A stretch of DNA of 64,000 bases from Gemmatimonadota bacterium (lineage in GTDB: Bacteria > Gemmatimonadota > Gemmatimonadetes > Gemmatimonadales > Gemmatimonadaceae), in the NCBI GenBank assembly GCA_016714015.1, contig JADJNZ010000006.1, positions 392,351-456,350 of the forward strand, in the 5' to 3' direction. Positions 52,424-62,816 of the stretch are shown piece by piece. Position 1 is the stretch's first letter. Each line of letters opens with the position of its first letter. Under the pieces are notes generated by a model, which had not been told where the DNA came from, did not search any database, and was given only the letters and a program-made list of their open reading frames with translations. The position numbers and the translations under genes are program-made.

Positions 52424-53267
52424 TGCCCACCGACCCGATGACCGCGATGCGCCGCCCGATGGCGGGCCGCACGCCGGCGCACTTCGACTGGACCACCACC
52501 GAGGACGGACGCGTGGGCATCATCACGCTCACGCGCCCCGAGCGGAAGAACCCGCTCACCTTCGACTCGTACGCCGAGCTGCGCGACCTCTTCCGCGATC
52601 TGCCCTATGCCACCGACGTGCGCGCGATCGTGCTCACCGGCGCGGGGGGCAACTTCTGCTCGGGCGGCGACGTCTTCGAGATCATCGAGCCCCTCACGCG
52701 GATGGCGGTGCCGGAACTGCTCGCGTTCACGCGGATGACCGGCGACCTCGTGAAGGCGATGCGCCAGTGCCCGCAGCCGATCATCGCGGCGGTGGACGGC
52801 GTCGCGGCCGGCGCAGGGGCGATCCTCGCGATGGCCTCGGACCTGCGCCTCGCCACGCCGCGCACCCGCACGGCCTTCCTCTTCACGCGCGTGGGGCTCG
52901 CCGGATGCGACATGGGCGCCTGCGCCATGCTCCCGCGGATCATCGGCCAGGGACGCGCGGCCGAGCTGCTCTACACCGGCCGTTCGATGGACGCCGCCGA
53001 GGCCGAGCGGTGGGGCTTCTACAACGCGGTCGTCGAACCCGACGCGCTGCTCGCCGAGGCGACGCGGCGCGCCGGCGACCTCGCCAACGGCCCCGCCTTC
53101 GCGCACGCCATGACCAAGCGGATGCTCGAGCAGGAATGGAGCGTCTCCGTCGAACAGGCGATCGAGATGGAGGCCCAGGCGCAGGCCCTCTGCATGGGCA
53201 CGCAGGACTTCCGGCGCGCCTTCGAGGCCTTCGCCGCCAAGCGGACCCCGTCGTTCGAGGGCAACTG

Positions 53268-53268
<1 letters not shown>
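52423..53268 (+). CDS. Enoyl-CoA hydratase/isomerase family protein
   Basis: 281 residues. Crotonase features: GIITLTRPERKNPLTFDSYAEL near 28-49, the oxyanion-hole run VLTGAGGNFCSGGDVFEI near 69, and AAVDGVAAGAGAILAMASDLRLA near 119. In the second catalytic loop (TRVGLAGCDMGACAMLPRIIG near 148) the usual Glu of hydratases is replaced by Asp in CDMG, so the exact reaction is uncertain. It would process ring-derived CoA esters in this pathway. Confidence 0.88.
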
Positions 53269-54455
<1,187 letters not shown>

Positions 54456-54471
54456 CCGCGAGGATCACGCG

Positions 54472-56121
54472 ATGCACGCGTCCCTCCTGCCGAGTGCGCA
54501 TCTCGACCTCTGGCCGCGCCAGCAGCTCCCGCCGCTCGCCGAGTGGCCGGTCATGCGCGCCGAACCGCCGTACGTCTATCCGCCGCGGCTCAACGCCGTG
54601 ACCCGCCTGCTCGACGACGCGATCGCCGAAGGCCATGGCGACCGCATCGCGCTCGTCGTGGCCGACGGGCACGGCGGATGGGAGCACGTGACGTACGGCG
54701 AGTTGCTGCATCAGGTGGACGCGCTCGCGCAGGTGCTGGTGCAGGACCTCGGCCTCGTCCCGGGCAACCGCGTGCTGCTCCGCGGCTTCAACGGCCGCTG
54801 GATGGCCGCGGCCTGGCTCGCGACGCTCAAGGCCGGGCTCGTCGCGGTGACCACCATGCCGCTCCTGCGGGCCAAGGAGCTCGGCGTGATCATCGAGCGC
54901 GCACAGGTCTCGGCGGCGCTCTGCGACGTGCGCCTCGTGGACGAGCTCCGGCAGGCGGTGCACGGCCCGCTCCGCGCCGACGCGATCCGCTGCTGGGGGC
55001 ATCGCGGCGAGGACTCCCTCGAATGGCGCACCGCCGAGCGCGCGGCGCCGTTCGGGGCCGTGGCGACGTCGAGCGATGACGTCTGCCTGATCGCGTTCAC
55101 GTCGGGGACCACCGGCGTCCCCAAGGGATGCATGCACTTCCACCGCGACGTGCTGGCGATGAGCGACGGCTTCGCGTCGCAGGTGCTCGGCCTGCGCGCC
55201 GACGACCGGTGCATCGGGACGCCCCCGCTCGCGTTCACCTTCGGGCTCGGCGGCCTGCTCACCTTCCCGCTCGCGGCACGCGCGAGCACGGTGCTCGTGG
55301 AGAAGGCGACGCCCGACTCGCTCCTCGAGGCGATCGCGGCGACGCAGGCGACGGTGAGCTGGACCGCCCCCACCTTCTATCGCGCGATGGCGCTCGCCAT
55401 GCAGAAGGAGCCTGCGCGCTTCGTCACGCGCTCGCTGCGCGCGTCGGTCTCGGCCGGCGAGGCGCTGCCCGATGCGACGCGCACGCTCTGGCGCGAGACC
55501 ACGGGGATCGAGATGCTCGACGGGATCGGGGCGACGGAGATGATCCACATCTTCATCGCCGCCGCCGGGGCGGAGGTGCGACCGGGGGCGATCGGACGCG
55601 CGGTGCCCGGCTACGAGGTCGCGATCCTCGACGAGGCGCTGCGCCCGTTGCCGGTGGGCGAGGTCGGGCGCCTCGCGGTGCGTGGTCCCACCGGCTGCCG
55701 CTACATGGACGACCCGCGTCAGCGCGACTACGTCCAGGGCGGATGGAACCTGACCGGTGATGCCGCGACTATGGACGCCGATGGATACGTCTTCTTCAAG
55801 GCGCGCACCGACGACCTCATCCTCTCGTCCGGTTACAACATCGGCGCACCGGAGGTCGAGGCGGCGGTGCTGCAGCACCCCGACGTCGCGGAGTGCGCGG
55901 TGGTCGGCGTGCCCGATGCGGACCGCGGGCAGGCCGTGAAGGCGTTCGTCGTGCTCAAGCCCGGTGCGACGGGCGACGCCGCGCTGGTGCACGGCATCCA
56001 GGACTTCGTGAAGGCGACGATCGCGCCGTACAAGTATCCCCGCGTGGTGGAGTTCGTCGCCGCGCTCCCCAAGACCGACACCGGGAAGCTCCAACGCTTC
56101 CGGCTCAAGGAGACGACATGA
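54472..56121 (+). CDS. Benzoate/2-aminobenzoate-CoA ligase
   Basis: 549 residues of the ANL adenylating family. Motif A3 is IAFTSGTTGVPKGCMHFHRD near 204. Others are SWTAPTFYRAM near 300, DGIGATEMIHIFIAA near 348 (A5), FKARTDDLILSSGYNIGAPEVE near 441 (A8), and the catalytic Lys in PKTDTGKLQRFRLKE near 533. Sequence style is that of the benzoate-CoA ligase branch. It activates the aromatic acid with ATP and CoA to feed the monooxygenase/reductase encoded first in the operon. The substrate assignment rests on the gene set. Confidence 0.88.
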   Translation: MHASLLPSAHLDLWPRQQLPPLAEWPVMRAEPPYVYPPRLNAVTRLLDDAIAEGHGDRIALVVADGHGGWEHVTYGELLHQVDALAQVLVQDLGLVPGNRVLLRGFNGRWMAAAWLATLKAGLVAVTTMPLLRAKELGVIIERAQVSAALCDVRLVDELRQAVHGPLRADAIRCWGHRGEDSLEWRTAERAAPFGAVATSSDDVCLIAFTSGTTGVPKGCMHFHRDVLAMSDGFASQVLGLRADDRCIGTPPLAFTFGLGGLLTFPLAARASTVLVEKATPDSLLEAIAATQATVSWTAPTFYRAMALAMQKEPARFVTRSLRASVSAGEALPDATRTLWRETTGIEMLDGIGATEMIHIFIAAAGAEVRPGAIGRAVPGYEVAILDEALRPLPVGEVGRLAVRGPTGCRYMDDPRQRDYVQGGWNLTGDAATMDADGYVFFKARTDDLILSSGYNIGAPEVEAAVLQHPDVAECAVVGVPDADRGQAVKAFVVLKPGATGDAALVHGIQDFVKATIAPYKYPRVVEFVAALPKTDTGKLQRFRLKETT

Positions 56122-56513
56122 CCCAGCGCACGCTGCAACCCGACGGGTGGCCCCGGCCGCGCGGCTACGCCAACGGCGTGAGCGCCGCGGGACGGTTGAT
56201 CTTCGTCGCCGGTCAGGTGGGGTGGGACGCGCAGCAGCGGATCGTGCCCGGCGGCTTCGTCGCGCAGGCGCGGCAGGCCCTCGAGAACATCGTCGCGGTG
56301 CTGGCGTGCGATGGCGCGCGCGCCGAGCATCTCGTGCGGCTCACCTGGTACGTCACGAGCAAGGCCGAGTATCTCGCCGCCGGCCCCGCGCTCGGCGCGG
56401 CGTATCGCGAGGTGCTGGGGAAGCACTTCCCGGCGATGAGCGCGGTGGAGGTGACGGCGTTGATGGAGCCGGGCGCGGTGGTGGAGATCGAGGCGACGGC
56501 CGTCGTGCCCTGA
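56118..56513 (+). CDS. RidA family enamine/imine deaminase (copy 2)
   Basis: 131 residues, start overlapping the ligase stop by four bases. It shows GYANGVSAAGRLIFVAGQVGWD near 16, FVAQARQALENIVAVLA near 47, and FPAMSAVEVTALMEPGAVVEIEA near 103. The Arg expected in the classical RidA substrate site (R105 of E. coli) is not evident here, where the copy at 47637 has PTREL. It may act on an amino-cyclohexene-type enamine formed from 2-aminobenzoyl-CoA. Last gene of the operon. Confidence 0.88.
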   Translation: MTQRTLQPDGWPRPRGYANGVSAAGRLIFVAGQVGWDAQQRIVPGGFVAQARQALENIVAVLACDGARAEHLVRLTWYVTSKAEYLAAGPALGAAYREVLGKHFPAMSAVEVTALMEPGAVVEIEATAVVP

Positions 56514-56539
56514 GCGGCGGTGCCCTGCGCGGCCGCGGC

Positions 56540-58006
56540 TCAGCCGATCGCGGGGGAGAGCCTGATCCGCACGACCGCGCCCCCCTCGGGCGCGTTCTCG
56601 AGTTCGAGCGATCCTCCCTGCGCGTCGATCACCCCGCGCATGATGAAGAGCCCGAGCCCGGCGCTGCGCTGCGTGGGCCGCGTGGTGAGGAACGGCTCGC
56701 CGAGGCGCGGCAACAGGTCGGGCGGGAAGCCGGGACCGGTGTCGCGGATCTCGATCAGCGCATCGCCGTTGCCCGCCCGTCGCGTCACGAGGTCGACGCG
56801 GCGCCCCGACGCGCCCGCGCGGGTCACTGCGACGGTGGCATTGAGCACCGCATGCACGATCGCGCCGACGACGCGGTCGCGGTCGACGAGGACATAGGGA
56901 GCGGTGTCGAGGGCGAACCGCACTTCGAGCGACGGATCGGCCTGCGGTCTCACCCGCTCCATCGCGGCGCGCACCAGCTCGGCAGGCGCGACGCGCTCGG
57001 CGGCGCCCGCCGGCGGTCGGGCGTAGGCGCGCATCCCTTCGACGATGCGCTCGATGCGCGCCGTGGCGGCGATGGACTGTTCCACGGCGTCGCGCGCCTC
57101 CGACGCCCCCGGCGGCAACTCCTCGGCGAGTTCCTCGAGTCGCACGGTGAGCACCTGCAGCGGATTGTTGATCTCGTGCGCGACGCCGCCGGCCATGCGC
57201 CCGAGCGCGGTGAACCGCGCCTCGGTCGCGAGCGTCTCGCGCGCCGTGTCGAGCTCGGCCGTCTTGCGCGAGACCTCCTCGCCGAGGCGTCCGGTGAGCT
57301 CCTGCAGCCGATGGGCGTCGTCGGTGAAGCGCCGGACGAACTGGGCGAGGACCGGGATGACGAGCGCGAGGTAGCCGAGCTCCGCGACGTAGATGAAGTC
57401 GAGGAGCCCCATGGCGATCGCGACCTCGAGGAGTCCGAACGCGATGAAGATGACGAAGCCGACGGCGATCCAGTTCGCGCCGCGCACGCCCTCCCTCGCC
57501 TGGCGCACCTGGGCCACGAAGCTCAACATCACGAGGCCGAGCGTGACCGCCGCGGAGAGACTGGCGAGGGGCGTGAGGTACGGTTGCGCGAACTCCACGT
57601 GGAACGCCGGCACGCTCACGAGGTCGGTGCGGCTGTCGTCGATCGCGCCGCCGGCGAGCGCGAGCGTCGCGGTCAGCGCGACGTGCACGATCACGAAGAG
57701 GCGCAGCCGCCGCGGGACGCTCCGCCAACTCCCCTCGTGATCGGAGAACGAGAACCAGGTCCAGACGCCGACGTGGGCGGCGGCGACCGTGAGGTTGGCG
57801 CTGGTGACCCACGCGAGGGCCGCCAGGCCACGCGTGTAGAGCGCGCCGAGCAGGTCGAAGAGGCTGTAGAGGCCCGCGGTGAAGGCGAGCGCCGCGACGA
57901 TGCGCACGCGCCGCCAGCCCGGCGCGCGCGCGATCGCGAGGGCCGCGAGCGTGGCCGCGACCTGGAACGACAGCGAGATCGTCGACAGCGCAAGGATGAT
58001 GTTCAC
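56540..58006 (-). CDS. Membrane sensor histidine kinase (orphan)
   Basis: From the GTG at 58006 the product is 488 residues. About seven hydrophobic segments fill residues 1-225, followed by a short coiled coil. The kinase core has ALGRMAGGVAHEINNPLQVL near 267 (H-box), an N-box around HAVLNATVAV near 399, G1 IRDTGPGFPP near 430 and G2 GLGLFIMRGV near 461. No response regulator is adjacent. Domain order resembles NtrB-type kinases with a multi-helix input module. The signal is unknown. Confidence 0.85.
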   Translation of the reverse strand: MNIILALSTISLSFQVAATLAALAIARAPGWRRVRIVAALAFTAGLYSLFDLLGALYTRGLAALAWVTSANLTVAAAHVGVWTWFSFSDHEGSWRSVPRRLRLFVIVHVALTATLALAGGAIDDSRTDLVSVPAFHVEFAQPYLTPLASLSAAVTLGLVMLSFVAQVRQAREGVRGANWIAVGFVIFIAFGLLEVAIAMGLLDFIYVAELGYLALVIPVLAQFVRRFTDDAHRLQELTGRLGEEVSRKTAELDTARETLATEARFTALGRMAGGVAHEINNPLQVLTVRLEELAEELPPGASEARDAVEQSIAATARIERIVEGMRAYARPPAGAAERVAPAELVRAAMERVRPQADPSLEVRFALDTAPYVLVDRDRVVGAIVHAVLNATVAVTRAGASGRRVDLVTRRAGNGDALIEIRDTGPGFPPDLLPRLGEPFLTTRPTQRSAGLGLFIMRGVIDAQGGSLELENAPEGGAVVRIRLSPAIG

Positions 58007-58062
58007 GTCAGGGTCGTGCCGAGAGGATGGGGCATGCTGGCGAGAGTATCGGCCGGTCGTCG

Positions 58063-58115
58063 GGGAACTTGAGCCCGGGACCTTGAGCCGGGAACTTGAG
58101 CCGGGAACTTGCGCC
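58063..58115. repeat. Four tandem 13-bp direct repeats in a divergent promoter region
   Basis: The unit GGGAACTTGAGCC occurs four times in succession (58063, 58077, 58090, 58103) with one or two changes per copy and one extra base between the first two. It lies between the starts of the divergent kinase and KAS III-like genes, and ends 44 bases before the latter. Confidence 0.85.
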
Positions 58116-58159
58116 ACGCCCCTCGCGGCCGCGACCCGGCCGCCGCACTTTACTCCGCC

Positions 58160-59290
58160 ATGACCTACGCCGCCATCACCGGTTGGGGCTCCTGCATGCC
58201 CCCGGCGGTCCTCACCAACGAGGACCTCTCGACCTTCCTCGAGACCTCCGACGAGTGGATCACGTCGCGCACCGGCATGAAGGAACGCCGCGTCTCGCAC
58301 GTCTCCGCCGTGGAGCTCTCGACCGTCGCCGCGCGCCGCGCGCTCGCCTGCGCCGGGCTCGACGCGAAGGACCTCGATCTCGTCATCTACGGCGGCGTGA
58401 GCAACGAGGAGCTCTGCCCCAACAGCGCGAGCGGCGTACAACTCTCGCTGGGGGCGACGAAGGCGGCGGCGATCGACCTCAACACCGCCTGCACGAGCTT
58501 CTGCTACGGCCTCGCGACGGCGACGGCGATGATCCGCACCGGACTCATCCGCAATGCCGTCGTGATCGGCGTGGAGCTCATCAGCCGCTACATGGACTGG
58601 AGCAACCGCAACGTCGCGGTGCTCTTCGGCGACGGGGCGGCGGCAGTGGTGCTCCAGGCGACCGATCACGAGGAAGGGATGCTCGGCGCGGTGATGGGGT
58701 GCGACGCCGAGGCGCGGCAGACGCTGCGCGTGCGCGGCTTCGGCTGCGGCTACTCCGGCGTGGGCGTGACCCTCGGCGACACGCTGTGGGACTTCGACGG
58801 CCAGTCGATCTTCAAGCGCGCGGTGGGTGCGATGTCGAGCGCGTCCACCAAGGTGCTCGCCGACCACGGCGTGACCGCGGCGGACGTGAGCCTCGTGATC
58901 CCGCACCAGGCCAACCTGCGGATCATCGAGTCGGTGGCGAAGTACGCTGGCATCCCCATGGAGAAGGTGATCGTGACGGTGCAGAAGTACGGCAACATGA
59001 GCGCCGCGACGGTGCCGGTGGCGCTCGTGGAAGCGCTCGAGCTGGGTCGCGTGCAGCCGGACAGCTGGATCCTGATGCCGGCGTTCGGCGGCGGGCTCAC
59101 CTACTGCTCGCTGCTCGTGAAGTGGGGCGCGCGCACGACGCCGCTGGGGACCAGCGACGCGGCGTTGCCGCCGTGCGACCGGACCGCGTTGCAGATGGTG
59201 AACGACATCCGCGCCAAGCAGGATCCGCATGGTCGGTCGCTGGCGGGGCTCATGGCGCCGGTGTTCGCGGATGCGCGGGTGGCGGGCTGA
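58160..59290 (+). CDS. Beta-ketoacyl-ACP synthase III-like enzyme (FabH family)
   Basis: 376 residues. The thiolase-fold signature and catalytic triad are present: the nucleophile Cys in LNTACTSFCYGLATA near 112, His in VIPHQANLRIIESV near 249, and Asn in KYGNMSAATVPVAL near 279. SNRNVAVLFGDGAAAVVLQ near 150 is also typical. The family condenses an acyl-CoA with malonyl-ACP to start fatty-acid chains. The extra length at the C-terminus (about 50 residues) and the lack of other fab genes nearby leave open a special acyl-CoA condensing role. Confidence 0.87.
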   Translation: MTYAAITGWGSCMPPAVLTNEDLSTFLETSDEWITSRTGMKERRVSHVSAVELSTVAARRALACAGLDAKDLDLVIYGGVSNEELCPNSASGVQLSLGATKAAAIDLNTACTSFCYGLATATAMIRTGLIRNAVVIGVELISRYMDWSNRNVAVLFGDGAAAVVLQATDHEEGMLGAVMGCDAEARQTLRVRGFGCGYSGVGVTLGDTLWDFDGQSIFKRAVGAMSSASTKVLADHGVTAADVSLVIPHQANLRIIESVAKYAGIPMEKVIVTVQKYGNMSAATVPVALVEALELGRVQPDSWILMPAFGGGLTYCSLLVKWGARTTPLGTSDAALPPCDRTALQMVNDIRAKQDPHGRSLAGLMAPVFADARVAG

Positions 59291-59335
59291 GCGTAGTCGT
59301 ATGGAGGAAGTGGTCCGATCGGTTCCCCGGGCTAC

Positions 59336-60472
59336 CTATCGGCCAGTGGGCCTGTGCAACCGAAGCCGATCGATGCGCACCTCGGGATCACCGAGCGGGG
59401 ACGTTCCGAACACCGCGACGCGCGCAGAGCCGAGAGTCGAGATCACAAGACCTGGGAGATCGAGGCGTGCGAGCAGCTCGGCCCGCGCCGGATCGATCAC
59501 CTCGATGCGCGTATTGAAGAGTCGCGACCAGTCGATCTGGCGACGCGACGCTTCATTCGATCCCGGGGGCAGCGCAGCCCACGCCTGGCGCCAGGTGGTC
59601 GCCGGGACACGGATGAAGAGCCAGATGAGCCCCTCCTCGTCGACCATCAACCCGGTCACCGCCGCCGACGGCGGCACGTTCGGGGTGCCGACATCCTGAT
59701 CCGGCACCCGGTCCGGGATCGACGGGCCGCGGCGAACGAGGGCGGACCTCAGTTGGCCCGTGGGTGACCACGAGTACACGGCGAACGCATGGGGTGTCGC
59801 GCTCAGGATCCCACCACCCGCGGCCCCCGCGACGTAGTGGTAGGTGGTCACGCGGTCACTCGCTCGTTGGGCGCCCGCTCCCGGTGAGAAGGAACGCGTG
59901 ATCCGTGCGCTGGCGCCGGCGAGGTTCATCAGGTGCAGTCCATGTCCCGCCGCGTCCGGCGTCGCGAGCGTCGCCGACCCGAAGAGGCGGGAGGGCCACT
60001 CGAGCACGAAGAGGTTGAGGACGGTCGTCGGCATCTGGATCGTGCGCCGCACGCGACCATCCTGCGCGATCACCGTCGCGCGTCGATTGATGCCGTCGAC
60101 GACCAGCACCGAATCGCCCGGGAGCCACACCACATCATCGACTGCGCTGTACTCGCCCGGACCGCGTCCGGTCCGCCCGATCGCGCGCGTGAAGGCACCT
60201 CGTGGATCATAGGTCCGCGGACCGAGTCCTTGGGACAGCACCCAGATCTCGCCGCGGGCACTGCGCCGGACGCCGAGCGGCATCTCATCGATCTCGCCTT
60301 CGAGCGCCGTTGAATGCAGCCGCGCCTCGACGGTGCGCTCGATCCGGCACCGAGGACACCGGAGCGAGTCACTGACCGACCGTTCGGTCGTGCGTTGCGC
60401 TCCGACCGCGCTCCACGGAGCGGCCTGCAGGCCGAGCATCGCGAGCATGAGCACGGACATCGCGCGTCGCAT
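59336..60472 (-). CDS. Secreted 6-bladed beta-propeller protein
   Basis: 378 residues from the ATG at 60472, with a signal peptide (ending SAVGAQ) and a pair of cysteines close behind (LRCPRCR). The mature part has propeller-type repeats: GVRRSARGEIWVLSQG near 68, RTGRGPGEYSAVDDVVWLPGDSVLVVDG near 102 and VTGLMVDEEGLIWLFIRV near 270. GxGPGEF/Y is typical of the 6-bladed beta-propeller family common in Gemmatimonadota and Bacteroidota. The function is unknown. Confidence 0.8.
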   Translation of the reverse strand: MRRAMSVLMLAMLGLQAAPWSAVGAQRTTERSVSDSLRCPRCRIERTVEARLHSTALEGEIDEMPLGVRRSARGEIWVLSQGLGPRTYDPRGAFTRAIGRTGRGPGEYSAVDDVVWLPGDSVLVVDGINRRATVIAQDGRVRRTIQMPTTVLNLFVLEWPSRLFGSATLATPDAAGHGLHLMNLAGASARITRSFSPGAGAQRASDRVTTYHYVAGAAGGGILSATPHAFAVYSWSPTGQLRSALVRRGPSIPDRVPDQDVGTPNVPPSAAVTGLMVDEEGLIWLFIRVPATTWRQAWAALPPGSNEASRRQIDWSRLFNTRIEVIDPARAELLARLDLPGLVISTLGSARVAVFGTSPLGDPEVRIDRLRLHRPTGR

Positions 60473-60607
60473 GGTCACCTCGAAGGGTCGAGTGTCTGGA
60501 TCGCCCCGGGGTCATCCGGAGGCGCGGCTGGTCGAGTGCCGTGGTCGATACGGATGACGAGGGAGCGGTCCTGCGCCGTCGCCGGAGAGGCGTCGGCCTC
60601 GGTGCGT

Positions 60608-61060
60608 TCAGCTGCCGAACCGTTCGAGGAACTCCGCGTCCGCGAGATCCTGCGTGCGCCCCGTCTCGCGCTTGTTGCGGATGAGATCCTCGCGCGAGAT
60701 CATCCAGACGTCCGCATCATCGAGGCGCGCCGCCACACGGCGACTCCACGCGTCGGCGAAGTCCACGCCATAGAGCTTGGTCAGCAGATCCACGCGGTTC
60801 GGGGCACGGCCGAGCTGGATCACCCGGTCGTCGGCTCTGAAGTCGGCGGCGGTGATCCCGAGGGATCCGAACCCGAACGCCTGCAGGGCACGCATGATCC
60901 GCTCACCGTTGGCGAGCTCGGGGCGCACGAAGAGATCGAGGTCCTCCGTCAGGCGCGGCCTTCCGTGGAACGCGACGGCGTGACCGCCGACGACGAGGAA
61001 CTCAACCCCGGCGGCGTTCAACAACGCGAGCAACTCGCGCAAGTCCTTGTCCAGGATCAC
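60608..61060 (-). CDS. Nucleotidyltransferase (AbiEii/DUF6036-like)
   Basis: From the GTG at 61060 the product is 150 residues. The MNT-type nucleotidyltransferase core is visible: EFLVVGGHAVAFHGRPRLTEDLDLFV near 19-44, with the G-G-H and D-x-D residues, and a later acidic segment NRVDLLTKLYGVDF near 91. Such small enzymes occur as toxins in AbiE- and MenA-like systems and as MNT partners of HEPN toxins. A 64-residue protein is encoded directly before it with 59 bases overlap, suggesting a two-gene toxin-antitoxin-like pair. Confidence 0.78.
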   Translation of the reverse strand: MILDKDLRELLALLNAAGVEFLVVGGHAVAFHGRPRLTEDLDLFVRPELANGERIMRALQAFGFGSLGITAADFRADDRVIQLGRAPNRVDLLTKLYGVDFADAWSRRVAARLDDADVWMISREDLIRNKRETGRTQDLADAEFLERFGS

Positions 61061-61196
61061 CGTGGGCCTCGCGGTAGCGGGTCTGCAGCGCCAGCGCCCG
61101 ATCCAGGCGCTCCTGCGGCGACATCGCGGCCAGTTCGTCGTGCTCCGCCTGGTCCGCTGCGTCGTGTGAGGGAAAGACACGGATCACTCGTTCCAT
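61002..61196 (-). CDS. Small partner protein of the nucleotidyltransferase
   Basis: A 64-residue frame with ATG at 61196. It is charged and helical: VFPSHDAADQAEHDELAAM, then SPQERLDRALALQTRYREAHG, then a C-terminal RVARVVERRRG. Short proteins of this plan often precede nucleotidyltransferases of the AbiEii/DUF6036 kind. The 59-base overlap in another frame implies coupled translation. Antitoxin function is inference. Confidence 0.6.
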   Translation of the reverse strand: MERVIRVFPSHDAADQAEHDELAAMSPQERLDRALALQTRYREAHGDPGQGLARVARVVERRRG

Positions 61197-61388
61197 GATG
61201 CGCAATCTAGCCGAACGGCGGCGCGACGAAAACCGGGACAACAGGCGCGCGGGCAGATTCACCTCGTCGATCGTCCGCGACCCCGGGGCATCGGCGGCCT
61301 CGCCGAACACGGCGTGCCGATGCAACTTGGTGCGTTCGGTCCCCTGGCGATCCCTCGCCCGACCGACTCCCACCCACGGAGACCAGAC

Positions 61389-62090
61389 ATGACCACCAGC
61401 CGCCGTGATTTCCTCGACTCGCTCGCCCTCGGCGCGTCGGCACTCGCCACGCTCCCCGCGCTCGGGACGCTCCCGACGCCGCGGGGCGCTGCCCATGCGG
61501 TCCCCGCCGACCTGCGCCGCGACGTCGCGCAGGGTGCGTGGGACGTGCGCTGGCACGAACGCCTCACCGGCACGGTGCGCACCGTGTTCGACGTGCCCGA
61601 GATCGAGAGCGGCTACGGCGTCTGGCGCGCCTCCGTCTGGGCGCGGCAGTACCAGGCGGTGCTCGGGATGGCCGCGAGCGAACTCTCCACCGCGCTCGTG
61701 CTGCGGCACAACGCGATCGTGCTCGCCATGCAGCAGGGCTTCTGGGACAAGTACGGCATCGGCAAGTCGCGCGCGGTCACGCACCCGGTGACCGGCGCGC
61801 CGACGGACCGCAATCCGGTCCTCATGACCGACACCGACGGACTCCCGCCGGTGATGCAAGCCTCGTCCCTGCCCAACTTCATCCAGCGCGGCGGCGTGGC
61901 GTTGGCGTGCGACGTGGCCCTGCAGGACCTGGTGGCGCTGATCGTGGACGCGGACCGGGTCTCCGAGGCCGTCGCGCAGGAGCAGGCCAAGCGCTGGCTC
62001 GTTCCCGGCGTGATCCTGCAACCCTCCGGCGTCTTCGCGGTGCTCCGCGCCCAGCAGATGAAGCAGGCGCTCTACATCCGGGCGAGCTGA
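61389..62090 (+). CDS. Tat-signal protein of unknown function
   Basis: 233 residues with a twin-arginine signal (TSRRDFLDSLALGASALATL). The mature domain has QYQAVLGMAASELSTALVLRHNAIVLAM near 88-115, FWDKYGIGKSR near 118 and a C-terminal GVILQPSGVFAVLRAQQMKQAL. I recognise no firm family; the fold could be DsrE-like. The 3' half recurs as a decayed copy at 63283-63654, so the gene was once duplicated. It overlaps the convergent hypothetical gene by 19 bases. Confidence 0.75.
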   Translation: MTTSRRDFLDSLALGASALATLPALGTLPTPRGAAHAVPADLRRDVAQGAWDVRWHERLTGTVRTVFDVPEIESGYGVWRASVWARQYQAVLGMAASELSTALVLRHNAIVLAMQQGFWDKYGIGKSRAVTHPVTGAPTDRNPVLMTDTDGLPPVMQASSLPNFIQRGGVALACDVALQDLVALIVDADRVSEAVAQEQAKRWLVPGVILQPSGVFAVLRAQQMKQALYIRAS

Positions 62091-62743
62091 TCCGACCTGG
62101 AGGCGGGGCGCCGCCCCACGCGCTTCACCTCTCTCCACGTGCGCAGGATCGCCTCGTCGCGGCGGTACGTCGCGCGGATCCGCGCGTCGATCTGGTCCGT
62201 CGCCGCACGGCACGACCGCAGGCACTCGCTCAGCTCGAGCGTCGCCGTCGAGCGCATGAGCCACGCCGCCTCCCGGTCGCGGATCGACGCGTCGAGCGCG
62301 TCCCGAGCGGCACGGAACCGGTCGAGGAAGTCGTCGGGCATCCCCTCGGCGATGAACATCGGGGCGAACGGCGGCAGCGTCTCGAGCATGCCGTCGCACA
62401 CCAGGAGGAGGCGCGTCGCGCGGACTTTCGCCTTCGGCGTGCGGAACAGCCCCCGCACACCGACGTCGTCCGTCGCCTCGATCTTCGAGCGCGCGATCGC
62501 CACCAGCGGACGGATGTGCTCGTCGCGCAGGGTGGCCATGAGGCCCTGCTGGCGCGCGAACGAGGAGCGGATCTCGATCGGTCCCAGTTCCTGTCGCTTC
62601 GCGACGTCGCGCAGACGCGCGAGCGCGCGGTCGAGCGACTCCGTCGCGGACGCGAGTGCCGGCTCGTCCGGCGCGGGAAGGGCCCGCACGAACACACGGA
62701 TCCGTGTGAACGACTCCACCACGTGCTGCTGCTGCTTCTTCAT
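62072..62743 (-). CDS. Hypothetical helical protein
   Basis: From the ATG at 62743 the product is 223 residues, mostly charged and alpha-helical, without signal peptide or membrane segment. Features are TESLDRALARLRDVAKRQEL near 34, LMATLRDEHIRPLVAIARSK near 68 and VRATRLLLVCDGMLETLPPF near 106. I recognise no family. The same frame stays open upstream through the 42-bp repeat array, but that extension is probably an artefact of a repeat unit divisible by three. Confidence 0.65.
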   Translation of the reverse strand: MKKQQQHVVESFTRIRVFVRALPAPDEPALASATESLDRALARLRDVAKRQELGPIEIRSSFARQQGLMATLRDEHIRPLVAIARSKIEATDDVGVRGLFRTPKAKVRATRLLLVCDGMLETLPPFAPMFIAEGMPDDFLDRFRAARDALDASIRDREAAWLMRSTATLELSECLRSCRAATDQIDARIRATYRRDEAILRTWREVKRVGRRPASRSDQLARM

Positions 62744-62816
62744 CGTGCGGGTCTCCGATCTGGGCGCTGGAGAGTCTACTGCACCGACGGTGCACTCGGC
62801 GAGACCCCGGCGGCAG

